Shown piece after piece: positions 16,403-26,241 of a DNA stretch of 64,000 bases (position 1 is the stretch's first letter; each line of letters opens with the position of its first letter). The notes under the pieces were generated by a model. The model saw only the letters and a list, made by a program, of their open reading frames with translations, made no database searches and was not told where the DNA came from. The translations under genes and the position numbers were made by a program. The DNA lies in contig NZ_BBIU01000028.1 of NCBI RefSeq assembly GCF_000730645.1, positions 1 to 64,000 on the forward strand. The letters are read 5' to 3'. The stretch is from Pseudomonas parafulva NBRC 16636 = DSM 17004 (GTDB taxonomy: Bacteria; Pseudomonadota; Gammaproteobacteria; Pseudomonadales; Pseudomonadaceae).

Positions 16403-19237
16403 TTATGCCTTGTCCCGTTCCAACAGCGGCTTGAGGTAGTGCCCTGTATAAGACTGCTTCATCTTGCTCAGCTCTTCGGGGGTTCCGCAGGCAATGATCT
16501 GCCCACCTTTGGAACCGCCTTCCGGCCCCAGGTCCACCAACCAGTCAGCCGTTTTGATCACATCCAGGTTGTGTTCAATCACCACCACGGTGTTGCCGTG
16601 GTCGCGCAGCCGGTGCAATACATCCAGCAACTGCTGAATATCCGCAAAGTGCAGCCCTGTGGTCGGCTCGTCAAGAATGTACAAGGTCTTGCCGGTATCG
16701 CGCTTGGACAGCTCACGTGACAGCTTCACCCGCTGCGCTTCACCACCCGACAACGTGGTCGCCGACTGGCCCAGCTTGATGTAGGAAAGGCCGACGTCCA
16801 TCAGCGTCTGCAGCTTGCGCGCCAGTGCCGGTACGGCATCGAAGAACTCGCGAGCGTCTTCGATGGTCATTTCCAGCACTTCGTGAATGTTCTTGCCCTT
16901 GTACTTGATCTCCAGCGTTTCGCGGTTGTAGCGCTTGCTCTTGCACACATCGCAGGGCACGTAGATGTCCGGGAGGAAGTGCATCTCTACCTTGATCAGG
17001 CCGTCGCCCTGGCACGCTTCGCAGCGCCCGCCTTTCACGTTGAACGAGAACCGGCCAGGGCCGTAGCCCCGGGAACGTGACTCTGGCACGCCGGAGAACA
17101 GCTCGCGGATCGGCGTGAAGATGCCGGTGTAGGTAGCCGGGTTGGAGCGGGGCGTTCGGCCAATGGGGCTCTGGTCGATGTCTACCACCTTGTCCAGGTG
17201 CTGCAGGCCGTCCATGCTGGCGTGTGGCGCTGCTTCCTGCGTACTGGCGCCATTCAGCGCGGTAGCAGCCAGGGGGAACAAGGTGTTGTTGATCAGTGTC
17301 GATTTGCCCGACCCGGATACCCCTGTCACGCAGGTCAGCAGGCCGATCGGGATTTCCAGGTCGACGTTCTGCAAGTTGTTGCCACGCGCGCCTTTGAGCT
17401 TGAGCTGCAGCTTCTTGTTGCGCGGCGTACGCTTGGCCGGCACGACGATTTTCTTGCGCCCCGACAGGTATTTGCCGGTCAGCGAATCAGGGTGGTCCAT
17501 GACCTCCTGCGGCGTCCCCTCAGCCACGATCTGCCCGCCATGCACACCGGCACCCGGGCCGATATCCACCACGTAGTCAGCCAGGCGGATGGCGTCTTCG
17601 TCGTGTTCAACCACGATCACGGTGTTGCCCAGGTCGCGCAGGTGGTTGAGCGTGGCCAGCAGGCGGTCGTTGTCCCGTTGATGAAGGCCGATGGACGGCT
17701 CATCGAGGATGTACATGACCCCCACCAGGCCTGCGCCGATCTGGCTGGCCAGGCGAATACGCTGCGCCTCGCCACCGGACAAGGTTTCCGCGCTGCGGTC
17801 CAGGGTCAGGTAGTCGAGCCCGACGTTCACCAGGAACTGCAGCCGCTCACAGATCTCCTTGAGAATCTTCGATGCAATTTCACCGCGCCGGCCGGTCAGG
17901 GTCAGTTCACTGAAATAGCCACTGGCATCGCCGATGGGCATGTTGGCGACGGCCGGCAAAGTTTTCTCGCCCACCCAGACATGGCGCGCTTCACGGCGCA
18001 GGCGGGTGCCGCGGCAGTCCGGGCAGGGCTGGGTGCCGAGGAACTTGGCCAGTTCTTCGCGCACGGTAGCCGACTCGGTTTCGCGATAACGGCGCTCCAG
18101 ATTCGGCACGATGCCCTCGAACGGGTGCGAGCGCTTGACGATGTCGCCCCGGTCATTCAGGTACTTGAAGTCAACGCTCTGCTTGCCACTGCCCTGCAGG
18201 ATCACCTTCTGGTGTTCAGGGGCCAGCTCGCCGAAGGGCTCGTCCAGGCTAAAGCCATAGTGCGCGGCCAGTGACCCGAGCATCTGGAAGTAGTAGACGT
18301 TGCGCCGGTCCCAGCCGCGTATCGCCCCCTCGGCAAGCGTCAACTCGGCGTTGACCAGGCGCTTGGTGTCGAAGAATTGCTTTACCCCCAGGCCATCACA
18401 GGTGGGGCAGGCGCCGGCAGGGTTGTTGAAGGAAAACAGCTTGGGTTCCAGCTCGCTGATGGCGTGGCCACAAATGGGGCAGGCGAAGCGCGCCGAGAAA
18501 ATCGTCTCTTCACCGGGTTCATCGTCCATCGGCGCGACCAGCGCGATACCGTCGGCCAGCTTGAGGGCTGTCTCGAACGACTCTGCAAGGCGCTGCTGCA
18601 GGTCGGCACGCACCTTGAAACGGTCCACGACCACATCGATGCTGTGCTTTTTCTGCTTGTCCAGCTTGGGCAGTTCGTCCAGCTCATACAGCTTGCCATT
18701 GACCCGGGCCCGCACGAAGCCTTGTGCGCGCAGCTCGTCGAACACGGCAAGGTGCTCGCCTTTGCGCTCGCGTATCACCGGGGCCAGCAGCATCAGCTTG
18801 CTGCCCTCAGGGCGCTCCAGCACCAGGTCCACCATCTGGCTGACCGTTTGCGCTTCCAGCGGAATGTCGTGGTCCGGGCAGCGGGGGGTGCCGACCCTGG
18901 CATACAGCAAGCGCAGGTAGTCGTAGATCTCGGTAATGGTCCCCACGGTAGAGCGCGGGTTGTGCGAGGTAGACTTCTGCTCGATGGAGATGGCCGGAGA
19001 CAGGCCTTCGATGGTGTCGACGTCTGGCTTTTCCATCATCGACAGGAACTGCCGGGCGTAGGCCGACAGCGATTCCACGTAACGGCGCTGGCCCTCGGCA
19101 TACAAGGTATCGAAGGCCAGGGATGACTTGCCCGACCCGGACAGGCCGGTGATGACGATGAGCTTGTCCCGGGGCAGGGTCAGGTCGATGTTCTTCAGGT
19201 TGTGGGTACGTGCCCCACGAATCAGGATCTTGTCCAC
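16403..19237 (-). CDS. uvrA: Excinuclease ABC subunit A
   Basis: UvrA is the damage-sensing ATPase of nucleotide excision repair. I start it at the GTG at 19237 (VDKILIRGARTHNLKN), which corresponds to the normal N terminus and gives 944 aa; the open frame continues upstream without similarity. It has the two ABC cassettes, with Walker A GLSGSGKSS at residues 31-39 and a second GVSGSGKST, two LSGGEAQR signatures, and zinc modules with CPICG/CPTCDG and CEACQG/CDVC pairs. No LexA-type box (CTGT-N8-ACAG) is visible in the 129 bases before yajR, so SOS control from that region is not supported. Confidence 0.97.
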   Translation of the reverse strand: MDKILIRGARTHNLKNIDLTLPRDKLIVITGLSGSGKSSLAFDTLYAEGQRRYVESLSAYARQFLSMMEKPDVDTIEGLSPAISIEQKSTSHNPRSTVGTITEIYDYLRLLYARVGTPRCPDHDIPLEAQTVSQMVDLVLERPEGSKLMLLAPVIRERKGEHLAVFDELRAQGFVRARVNGKLYELDELPKLDKQKKHSIDVVVDRFKVRADLQQRLAESFETALKLADGIALVAPMDDEPGEETIFSARFACPICGHAISELEPKLFSFNNPAGACPTCDGLGVKQFFDTKRLVNAELTLAEGAIRGWDRRNVYYFQMLGSLAAHYGFSLDEPFGELAPEHQKVILQGSGKQSVDFKYLNDRGDIVKRSHPFEGIVPNLERRYRETESATVREELAKFLGTQPCPDCRGTRLRREARHVWVGEKTLPAVANMPIGDASGYFSELTLTGRRGEIASKILKEICERLQFLVNVGLDYLTLDRSAETLSGGEAQRIRLASQIGAGLVGVMYILDEPSIGLHQRDNDRLLATLNHLRDLGNTVIVVEHDEDAIRLADYVVDIGPGAGVHGGQIVAEGTPQEVMDHPDSLTGKYLSGRKKIVVPAKRTPRNKKLQLKLKGARGNNLQNVDLEIPIGLLTCVTGVSGSGKSTLINNTLFPLAATALNGASTQEAAPHASMDGLQHLDKVVDIDQSPIGRTPRSNPATYTGIFTPIRELFSGVPESRSRGYGPGRFSFNVKGGRCEACQGDGLIKVEMHFLPDIYVPCDVCKSKRYNRETLEIKYKGKNIHEVLEMTIEDAREFFDAVPALARKLQTLMDVGLSYIKLGQSATTLSGGEAQRVKLSRELSKRDTGKTLYILDEPTTGLHFADIQQLLDVLHRLRDHGNTVVVIEHNLDVIKTADWLVDLGPEGGSKGGQIIACGTPEELSKMKQSYTGHYLKPLLERDKA

Positions 19238-19366
19238 TGCGGCCTCGCTCGGCGGGCATAAACGAAGAATTATACGGCGCCCTGCCAGTACGCGGCAAAG
19301 CGTCGCGTAGATGCCGTCAAGCTGTCGGACTGATAGAATCGCCGCCGGTTCATACGAGATTAATCC

Positions 19367-20761
19367 ATGCACGACACCCACAACGAGCGCATGAGCAGCA
19401 GCGAAACCCGCGCCGCTGGCGGCCTGGCCTTGGTCTTTGCCTTTCGTATGCTGGGCATGTTCATGGTTTTGCCGGTGCTTGCCACCTACGGGATGGACCT
19501 GGCAGGCGCAACGCCGGCGCTGATCGGTCTGGCCATCGGTGCCTATGGCCTGACCCAGGCGGTGTTGCAGATCCCGTTCGGCATGGTGTCCGACCGTATC
19601 GGCCGGCGCCCGGTGATCTACCTCGGGCTGGTGGTGTTCGCCCTGGGCAGTGTGCTGGCGGCCCAGGCAGACTCGATCTGGGGCGTAATCGCCGGGCGCA
19701 TCCTGCAGGGCGCCGGGGCTATTTCTGCCGCCGTCATGGCGCTGCTGTCCGACCTCACCCGCGAACAGCACCGCACCAAGGCCATGGCCATGATCGGCAT
19801 GAGCATCGGTTTGTCCTTCGCCGTGGCGATGGTCGTCGGGCCACTGCTGACAAGTGCCTTCGGGTTATCAGGTTTGTTCCTTGCCACTGCAGGTCTTGCC
19901 CTTGTCGGGATCGCCCTCATCGCGTTCGTGGTGCCGGCCACCCACACCCTGTTGCAGCACCGCGAATCCGGCGTGGCACGCCAGGCCATCGGGCCAACCC
20001 TGCGCCACCCGGACCTTTTGCGCCTGGACGCGAGCATCTTCATCCTGCACGCCATCCTCATGGCGAGCTTTGTCGCACTGCCGTTGGCGTTCGTCGAGCG
20101 TGGCGGCCTGCCGAAGGAGCAGCACTGGTGGGTATACCTGACCGCGTTGTTCGTCTCATTTTTTGCAATGGTGCCGTTCATCATCTACGGCGAGAAAAAG
20201 CGCAAGATGAAACGCGTGCTGGCCGGGGCGGTCAGTGTGCTGCTGCTGGTGGAGGTGTTCTTCTGGCAGTGGGCTGACGGTTTGCGCGGACTGGTGATCG
20301 GCACCGTGGTATTCTTCACTGCATTCAACCTGCTGGAGGCATCGCTGCCTTCGCTGGTGAGCAAGGTGTCACCCGCCGGTGGCAAAGGGACGGCGATGGG
20401 GGTTTACTCCACCAGCCAGTTTCTCGGTGCGGCCTTGGGCGGCATCATGGGCGGCTGGTTGTTCCAGCACGGCGGGCTGAACCTGGTGTTCCTCGGTTGC
20501 GCAATACTGTGTGCCATCTGGCTGGTCGTCGCCTTGAGCATGAACGAGCCGCCGTATGTGACCAGCCTGCGCATGCCCTTGACGCCTGAGGCCGCAAACG
20601 AAGCCGGCTTGGCCACGCGGCTGATGGCCGTGCCTGGCGTGACCGACGCCGTGGTGGTGGCAGAGGAAGCAGCCGTCTACATCAAACTGGATACGAAAAT
20701 TTTGGACCGTACGACCCTGGAGCGCCTGGTAAACCCAGCCTCAGCGGCGTGCGAAGCCTAG
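19367..20761 (+). CDS. yajR: MFS transporter YajR with C-terminal YAM domain
   Basis: This is a 464-aa inner-membrane major facilitator protein that closely follows E. coli YajR from memory. It has 12 predicted membrane segments, motif A SDRIGRRPVIY near residue 80, the conserved ALLSDLTREQ.RTKAM stretch, and a soluble C-terminal domain of about 65 residues (RLMAVPGVTDAVVVAEE...) of the ferredoxin-like YAM type. The substrate of YajR is not established, although a proton-driven drug efflux role has been proposed. The start could be codon 1 or the ATG at 19391 (MSSSETRA), since neither has a strong ribosome-binding site. ssb follows after 9 bases. Confidence 0.9.
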   Translation: MHDTHNERMSSSETRAAGGLALVFAFRMLGMFMVLPVLATYGMDLAGATPALIGLAIGAYGLTQAVLQIPFGMVSDRIGRRPVIYLGLVVFALGSVLAAQADSIWGVIAGRILQGAGAISAAVMALLSDLTREQHRTKAMAMIGMSIGLSFAVAMVVGPLLTSAFGLSGLFLATAGLALVGIALIAFVVPATHTLLQHRESGVARQAIGPTLRHPDLLRLDASIFILHAILMASFVALPLAFVERGGLPKEQHWWVYLTALFVSFFAMVPFIIYGEKKRKMKRVLAGAVSVLLLVEVFFWQWADGLRGLVIGTVVFFTAFNLLEASLPSLVSKVSPAGGKGTAMGVYSTSQFLGAALGGIMGGWLFQHGGLNLVFLGCAILCAIWLVVALSMNEPPYVTSLRMPLTPEAANEAGLATRLMAVPGVTDAVVVAEEAAVYIKLDTKILDRTTLERLVNPASAACEA

Positions 20762-20770
20762 GAGAACGTT

Positions 20771-21322
20771 ATGGCCCGTGGGGTTAACAAAGTCATTCTG
20801 GTCGGCACCTGTGGCCAGGATCCCGAAGTCCGCTACCTGCCCAACGGTAACGCCGTGACCAACCTGAGCCTGGCTACCAGCGAGCAGTGGACCGACAAGC
20901 AGTCGGGCCAGAAGGTCGAGCGTACCGAGTGGCACCGTGTGTCGCTGTTCGGCAAGGTTGCCGAGATTGCCGGCGAATACCTGCGCAAAGGCTCGCAGTG
21001 CTACATCGAAGGCAAGCTGCAGACCCGCGAGTGGGAAAAGGACGGCATCAAGCGTTACACCACCGAAATCATTGTCGACATCAACGGCACCATGCAACTG
21101 CTCGGCGGTCGCCCGCAGAACCAGCAGCAAGGCGGTGACCCGTACAATCAGGGTGGTGGCAACTACGGTGGCGGCCAGCCGCAGCAGCAATACAACCAGG
21201 CCCCCCGCCAGCAGGCCCCGCGCCCGCAGCCGCAACAGCAGCAACGCCCGGCACCGCAGCAGCAGCCTGCACAGCAGCCGGCCGCAGACTTTGACAGCTT
21301 TGATGACGATATTCCGTTCTGA
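20771..21322 (+). CDS. ssb: Single-stranded DNA-binding protein
   Basis: SSB coats single-stranded DNA and recruits repair and replication proteins. The OB-fold covers about residues 1-110 (MARGVNKVILVGTCGQDPEVR...). A Gln/Pro/Gly-rich linker follows, and the protein ends with the acidic tip DSFDDDIPF that binds partners such as RecQ, RecO and PriA. The length is 183 aa. It is 9 bases downstream of yajR and may be read with it. A divergent pairing with uvrA, common in proteobacteria, is interrupted here by yajR. Confidence 0.97.
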   Translation: MARGVNKVILVGTCGQDPEVRYLPNGNAVTNLSLATSEQWTDKQSGQKVERTEWHRVSLFGKVAEIAGEYLRKGSQCYIEGKLQTREWEKDGIKRYTTEIIVDINGTMQLLGGRPQNQQQGGDPYNQGGGNYGGGQPQQQYNQAPRQQAPRPQPQQQQRPAPQQQPAQQPAADFDSFDDDIPF

Positions 21323-21350
21323 TCGAACGGCACGCGTTCAGCAAGACCAG

Positions 21351-21381
21351 AAACCCAGGGCAGTTGCTCTGGGTTTTTTTT
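21351..21381 (+). terminator. Intrinsic terminator after ssb
   Basis: Stem AAACCCAGGGC / GCTCTGGGTTT, with one G-T pair and an AGTT loop, is followed by a long T tract. Confidence 0.92.
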
Positions 21382-21568
21382 ACCCACATCAACAGCGACA
21401 ACTCGGCGATCAGCCACGGCTGGCGATTTATCTGGTTGTGACACGCATCACCGCACTTTCACGTTTTCTTGCTAGTCTTAACCATTGGTGACCTTTAAAA
21501 GTCGCCACCGTGACTACCAAGAGGCGCCGGCCATGATCCGCGCGTCCAAACCTGATCAGGAGTGCACG

Positions 21569-24500
21569 ATGGATCTCAACCGTCGGCAATTCTTCAAGGT
21601 CGCCGCCGTCGGCCTTGGAGGCTCGAGTCTTGCGGCGTTGGGTATGGCCCCGACGCCTGCGTTTGCCGAGCAGGTGCGTCATTTCAAACTGACGCACACC
21701 AAAGAAACCCGTAACACCTGCCCCTACTGTTCGGTCGGCTGCGGCCTGATCATGTACAGCCAGGGTGATGCGGGCAAGAACGTCAAGCAGAGCATCATCC
21801 ACATCGAAGGCGATGCCGATCATCCGGTAAACCGCGGCACCCTGTGCCCCAAAGGCGCCGGCCTGCTGGACTTCATCCACAGCGAGAGCCGTCTCAAGTA
21901 CCCCGAGGTCCGCAAGCCGGGCAGCAATGAATGGGTACGGGTCAGCTGGGATGAAGCGCTCGACCGGGTCGCTGGCCTGATGAAAGAAGACCGCGACGCC
22001 AACTTCATCGAAAAGAACGCCCAGGGGCAAACGGTCAACCGTTGGCTTACCACCGGCTTTCTCGCTGCATCGGCCGCCTCCAGCGAGGCTGGCTACCTGA
22101 CCCACAAGGTCGTCCGCGCTACAGGGATGCTGGGGTTCGATAACCAAGCACGTGTCTGACATGGCCCGACGGTGGCAAGTCTTGCCCCGACGTACGGCCG
22201 TGGCGCCATGACCAACCATTGGTCAGATATCGCCAACGCGAATCTGGTCCTGGTGATGGGTGGCAACGCAGCAGAAGCGCATCCTTGCGGCTTCAAATGG
22301 GTGACCGAGGCCAAAGCGCACAACAAGGCGCGGCTGATCGTGGTCGACCCAAGGTTTACCCGTACCGCTTCGGTAGCCGATTACTATGCGCCGATCCGTA
22401 CCGGTACCGACATCGCGTTCATGGGCGGGTTGATCAATTACCTGCTTAGCAACGACAAGATTCAGCACGAGTACGTGCGCAACTACACCGACGTGTCGTT
22501 CATCGTCAAAGATACCTATGGCTTCGAAGACGGGCTGTTCAGCGGCTACGACGAAAGCAAGCGTATCTATGCCGACAAATCCGGCTGGGGTTACGAACTG
22601 GGTGACGACGGTTTTGCCAAGGTCGACCCGACCCTGCAGCACCCGCGTTGCGTGTTCCAGCTGATGAAGCAGCACTACAGCCGCTACACCCCTGAACTGG
22701 CGAGCATGACCTGTGGCATGCCCCAGGACGCGATGATGAAGGTGTGGGAAGAAATTGCCACGTGCTCGGCACCCGGCAAGACCATGACCATCCTCTACGC
22801 ATTGGGCTGGACGCAGCATTCGATTGGTGCGCAGATCATCCGCAGTGCGGCCATGGTGCAACTGCTGCTGGGTAACGTGGGCATGCCGGGGGGCGGGGTC
22901 AACGCGCTGCGTGGCCACTCCAACATCCAGGGGCTGACTGACTTGGGGCTGCTGTCCAACTCGCTGCCCGGCTACCTCACCCTGGCTGGCGATGCCGAAC
23001 AGGACTACACCGCTTACATCGACAAGCGCGCGTCCAAGCCGCTGCGCCCTGGGCAACTGTCGTACTGGCAGAACTACGGCAAATTCCACGTCAGCCTGAT
23101 GAAGGCCTGGTATGGCCCGAATGCCACCGCCGAGAACAACTGGGGCTACGACTGGCTGCCCAAGCTCGACGTGCCGGCCTACGACGTGCTGCGCATGTTC
23201 GAGATGATGAGCCAGGGCAAGGTCAACGGCTACATGTGCCAGGGCTTCAACCCGATCGCCGCGTTGCCGGACAAGAACCGCGTCACCGCCGCATTGGCCA
23301 AGCTCAAGTGGCTGGTAGTGATGGACCCACTGGCGACCGAGACGTCCGAGTTCTGGCGCAACGCGGGGCCATACAATGACGTGGACACGGCCAACATCCA
23401 GACCGAAGTGATCCGCCTGCCCACCACCTGCTTCGCCGAGGAAGACGGCTCGCTGGTCAACAGTAGCCGCTGGTTGCAGTGGCACTGGAAAGGCGCCGAT
23501 GGCCCGGGCGAAACCCGCACCGATGTGCAGATCATGAGCGAGCTGTTCCTGCGCATGCGCCAGCGCTACCAGAAAGAGGGCGGGGCTTACCCCGACCCGC
23601 TGCTGAACATCCACTGGCCGTACAAGATCGCCGATGAACCATCCCCCGAGGAACTGGCCAAGGAGATGAACGGCTGGGCAGTAACGGACCTCACCGACCC
23701 AACCGGCGCCGCCATCAAGGCCGGCCAGCAGCTCTCTGGTTTCGGCCAGCTCAAGGACGACGGCAGTACTGCGTCCGGCTGCTGGATCTTCGCCGGGTGC
23801 TGGACCGAGCAGGGCAACCAGATGGCTCGCCGCGACAACAGCGACCCCTACGGTATGCACCAGGTGCAGAACTGGGCGTGGGCGTGGCCTGCCAACCGCC
23901 GCATCCTCTACAACCGCGCCTCCAGCGACCCACAGGGCAAGCCTTGGGACCCGGAGAAAAAACGCCTGGTGTGGTGGAATGGCAAGGCCTGGGGCGGTAC
24001 TGACGTGCCGGACTTCAAGGTGGACTCGCCGCCGGAGGCGGGCATGAACCCGTTCATCATGAACCCCGAGGGCGTGGCGCGTTTCTTTGCCATCGACAAG
24101 ATGGCCGAAGGGCCATTCCCTGAGCACTATGAACCGTTCGAGACGCCCATTGGCATCAACCCGCTGCACCCGAACAACAAGAAGGTGATCAGCAACCCTG
24201 CCGGGCGCATCTTCGATTCGGTGTGGGAAACCCTCGGTACCCACGACGAGTTCCCGTATGCGGCCACCACCTACCGGCTGACCGAGCACTTCCACTTCTG
24301 GAGCAAGCATTGCCGGCTCAACGCCATTGCCCAGCCCGAGCAGTTTGTCGAAATTGGCGAAGTACTGGCCAACGAGAAGGGCATCAAGGCCGGCGACCGG
24401 GTACGGGTGTCGAGCAAGCGCGGGCATATCGACGCGGTGGCGGTGGTGACCAAGCGGATACGCCCGTTGCAGGTGAACAACCAGACCGTGCACCAGATCG

Positions 24501-24637
24501 GTATCCCGTTGCACTGGGGCTTCACCGGGGCGACCCGCCACGGGTACCTGACCAACACCTTGGTGCCGTTCCTGGGCGATGGTAATACCCAGACACCAGA
24601 GTCCAAGTCGTTCCTCGTCAAAGTGGAGAAACGCTGA
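21569..24637 (+). CDS. fdnG: Formate dehydrogenase major (alpha) subunit, selenocysteine at UGA 22157-22159
   Basis: This is the catalytic molybdopterin subunit of a membrane-bound, respiratory formate dehydrogenase (FdnG/FdoG type). I start it at 21569 after a good AGGAG. The N terminus MDLNRRQFFK is a twin-arginine signal, so the active site faces the periplasm. Cys51, Cys54, Cys58 and Cys93 bind a [4Fe-4S] cluster. The in-frame TGA is codon 197 in the context NQARV-U-HGPTVASLAPT, which aligns with Sec196 of E. coli FdnG. It is followed by a SECIS hairpin. With Sec the protein is 1022 aa. fdnH starts at the stop codon overlap. The fdn and fdo names cannot be told apart from sequence alone. 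Confidence 0.96.
22160..22192 (+). promoter_or_regulatory. SECIS element for selenocysteine insertion
   Basis: Immediately after the UGA, CGG (22170-22172) pairs with CCG (22187-22189) and GGCAA (22174-22178) pairs with TTGCC (22182-22186), leaving T22173 bulged and GTC as the apical loop. Counting the U of UGA as 1, the bulged U is position 17 and the loop bases are G23 and U24, the same numbers that SelB recognises in E. coli fdhF. Confidence 0.93.
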
Positions 24638-25584
24638 TGGCCAGCCAAGACATCATTGCCCGCTCGGCCACCACCACCGTGCCGCCTTCGGTGCGCCAGC
24701 AGGAGCAGGTCGCCAAGCTGATCGACACCACCAAGTGCATCGGTTGCAAGGCCTGCCAGGTGGCGTGCTCGGAGTGGAACGAGCTGCGCGACGAGGTGGG
24801 GCACAACCACGGCACCTACGACAACCCCCAGGACCTCAGTGCCGAAACCTGGACGTTGATGCGCTTCACCGAGCATGAGCGCGACGATGGCAACCTGGAG
24901 TGGTTGATCCGCAAGGACGGCTGCATGCACTGTGCAGAGCCAGGCTGCCTGAAGGCGTGCCCCAGCCCGGGGGCGATCATCAAGCACGCCAACGGTATTG
25001 TCGACTTCAACCAGGACCATTGCATTGGCTGCGGCTACTGCATCACTGGCTGCCCGTTCAACATCCCGCGCATCTCGCAGAAGGACCACAAGGCCTACAA
25101 GTGCACCCTGTGTTCGGACCGCGTGAGCGTAGGGCTGGAACCTGCCTGCGTGAAAACCTGCCCGACCGGCGCAATCGTGTTCGGCACCAAGGACGAGATG
25201 AAGGTGCATGCCGACGAGCGCATCGTCGACCTGAAGTCACGGGGTTACGACAAGGCCGGGCTGTACGACCCGGATGGCGTCGGCGGTACCCATGTGATGT
25301 ACGTGCTGCACCACGCCGATACGCCCAAGCTGTATGCCGGCCTGCCGGACCAGCCGGTGATCAGCCCACTGGTAGGGCTGTGGAAGGGCTTCACCAAGCC
25401 ATTGGCGCTGTTGGCCATGGGGGCTGCGGTGCTGGCCGGGTTCTTCCACTACGTGCGCATCGGGCCTCAGCGGGTGGAGGAGGATGAACACCCGACCCCG
25501 CCTGATGACGTGCATCAGGTGGACCCGGCAGTGCATGTGTACGACCCGACCAAGCCTGGTGGGCAAGGGGAGCAGCGGCCATGA
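24637..25584 (+). CDS. fdnH: Formate dehydrogenase iron-sulfur (beta) subunit
   Basis: This subunit carries electrons from the catalytic subunit to the cytochrome b subunit. The 315-aa product has four ferredoxin-type cysteine clusters, beginning CIGCKACQVACSEWNE near residue 33, then CMHCAEPGCLKACP, CIGCGYCITGCPF and CTLCSDRV/CVKTCPTGAI. One C-terminal membrane helix (PLALLAMGAAVLAGFF) anchors it with its bulk in the periplasm. Its ATG overlaps the fdnG stop and its stop overlaps the next start by 4 bases, so the three subunits are tightly coupled. Confidence 0.96.
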   Translation: MASQDIIARSATTTVPPSVRQQEQVAKLIDTTKCIGCKACQVACSEWNELRDEVGHNHGTYDNPQDLSAETWTLMRFTEHERDDGNLEWLIRKDGCMHCAEPGCLKACPSPGAIIKHANGIVDFNQDHCIGCGYCITGCPFNIPRISQKDHKAYKCTLCSDRVSVGLEPACVKTCPTGAIVFGTKDEMKVHADERIVDLKSRGYDKAGLYDPDGVGGTHVMYVLHHADTPKLYAGLPDQPVISPLVGLWKGFTKPLALLAMGAAVLAGFFHYVRIGPQRVEEDEHPTPPDDVHQVDPAVHVYDPTKPGGQGEQRP

Positions 25585-26237
25585 ACGACAACAAACCCAT
25601 CCTGCGCTACAACGCCAACGAGCGCACCAACCACTGGGTGGTGGCGATCCTGTTCTTCATGGCCGGGCTGTCCGGGCTGGCGCTGTTCCACCCGGCGCTG
25701 TTCTGGCTCAGCAACCTGTTCGGCGGTGGGCCGTGGACGCGTATTCTGCACCCGTTCCTGGGCGTCGCGATGTTCGTGTTCTTCCTTGGCCTGGTAATCC
25801 GCTTCTGGCGCGCCAACTTCATCACCGCCAACGACCGGCTATGGCTGCGGCGCGTGGACCGGGTGATGCGCAACCAGGAGGATGGCGTGCCCCCAATCGG
25901 CAAGTACAACGCCGGCCAGAAGTTGCTGTTCTGGACGCTGCTGGTGTGCATGTTGATTCTGTTGGTCAGTGGCGTGGTGATCTGGCGTGCCTACTTCAGC
26001 CAGTATTTCGGCATTGGCGCCATACGCCTGGCTACCTTGCTGCATGCCCTGGCGGCCTTCGTGCTGGTGCTCAGCATCATCGTGCACATCTACGCAGGCA
26101 TCTGGATCAAGGGCTCGGTTGGCGCCATGCTGCACGGCTGGGTAAGCCGCGCCTGGGCGCGCAAGCACCATGAGTTGTGGTACCGCGAAGTGACGGGTGA
26201 CAAGACGCCGTCCGATCACCGCAGAAAAGAAGGATGA
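25581..26237 (+). CDS. fdnI: Formate dehydrogenase cytochrome b556 (gamma) subunit
   Basis: This 218-aa inner-membrane subunit passes electrons to quinone. It has four membrane segments with histidines suited to ligate two b hemes, for example NERTNHWVVAILFF near residue 16, HPFLGVAMFV, and LHALAAFVLVLSIIVHIYAG near residue 155. The start overlaps the fdnH stop (ATGA). The order alpha-beta-gamma matches E. coli fdnGHI and fdoGHI. Confidence 0.95.
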   Translation: MNDNKPILRYNANERTNHWVVAILFFMAGLSGLALFHPALFWLSNLFGGGPWTRILHPFLGVAMFVFFLGLVIRFWRANFITANDRLWLRRVDRVMRNQEDGVPPIGKYNAGQKLLFWTLLVCMLILLVSGVVIWRAYFSQYFGIGAIRLATLLHALAAFVLVLSIIVHIYAGIWIKGSVGAMLHGWVSRAWARKHHELWYREVTGDKTPSDHRRKEG

Positions 26238-26241
26238 ACGC

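Noticed and set aside
19238..19366. LexA box for uvrA
   Set aside because: No CTGT-N8-ACAG or close variant was found in the spacer.
22223..24541. Long minus-strand open frame of about 772 codons opposite fdnG
   Set aside because: It mirrors the codon bias of fdnG, with no family match and no ribosome-binding site.
21569..24637. fdnG as a pseudogene or frameshifted gene because of the TGA at 22157
   Set aside because: The reading frame continues in the same phase, the residue matches Sec196 of E. coli FdnG, and a SECIS hairpin and selABC are present.
26197..26241. fdhE start at 26197
   Set aside because: It would overlap fdnI by 41 bases and has no ribosome-binding site; the TTG at 26242 has AAGGA at good spacing.
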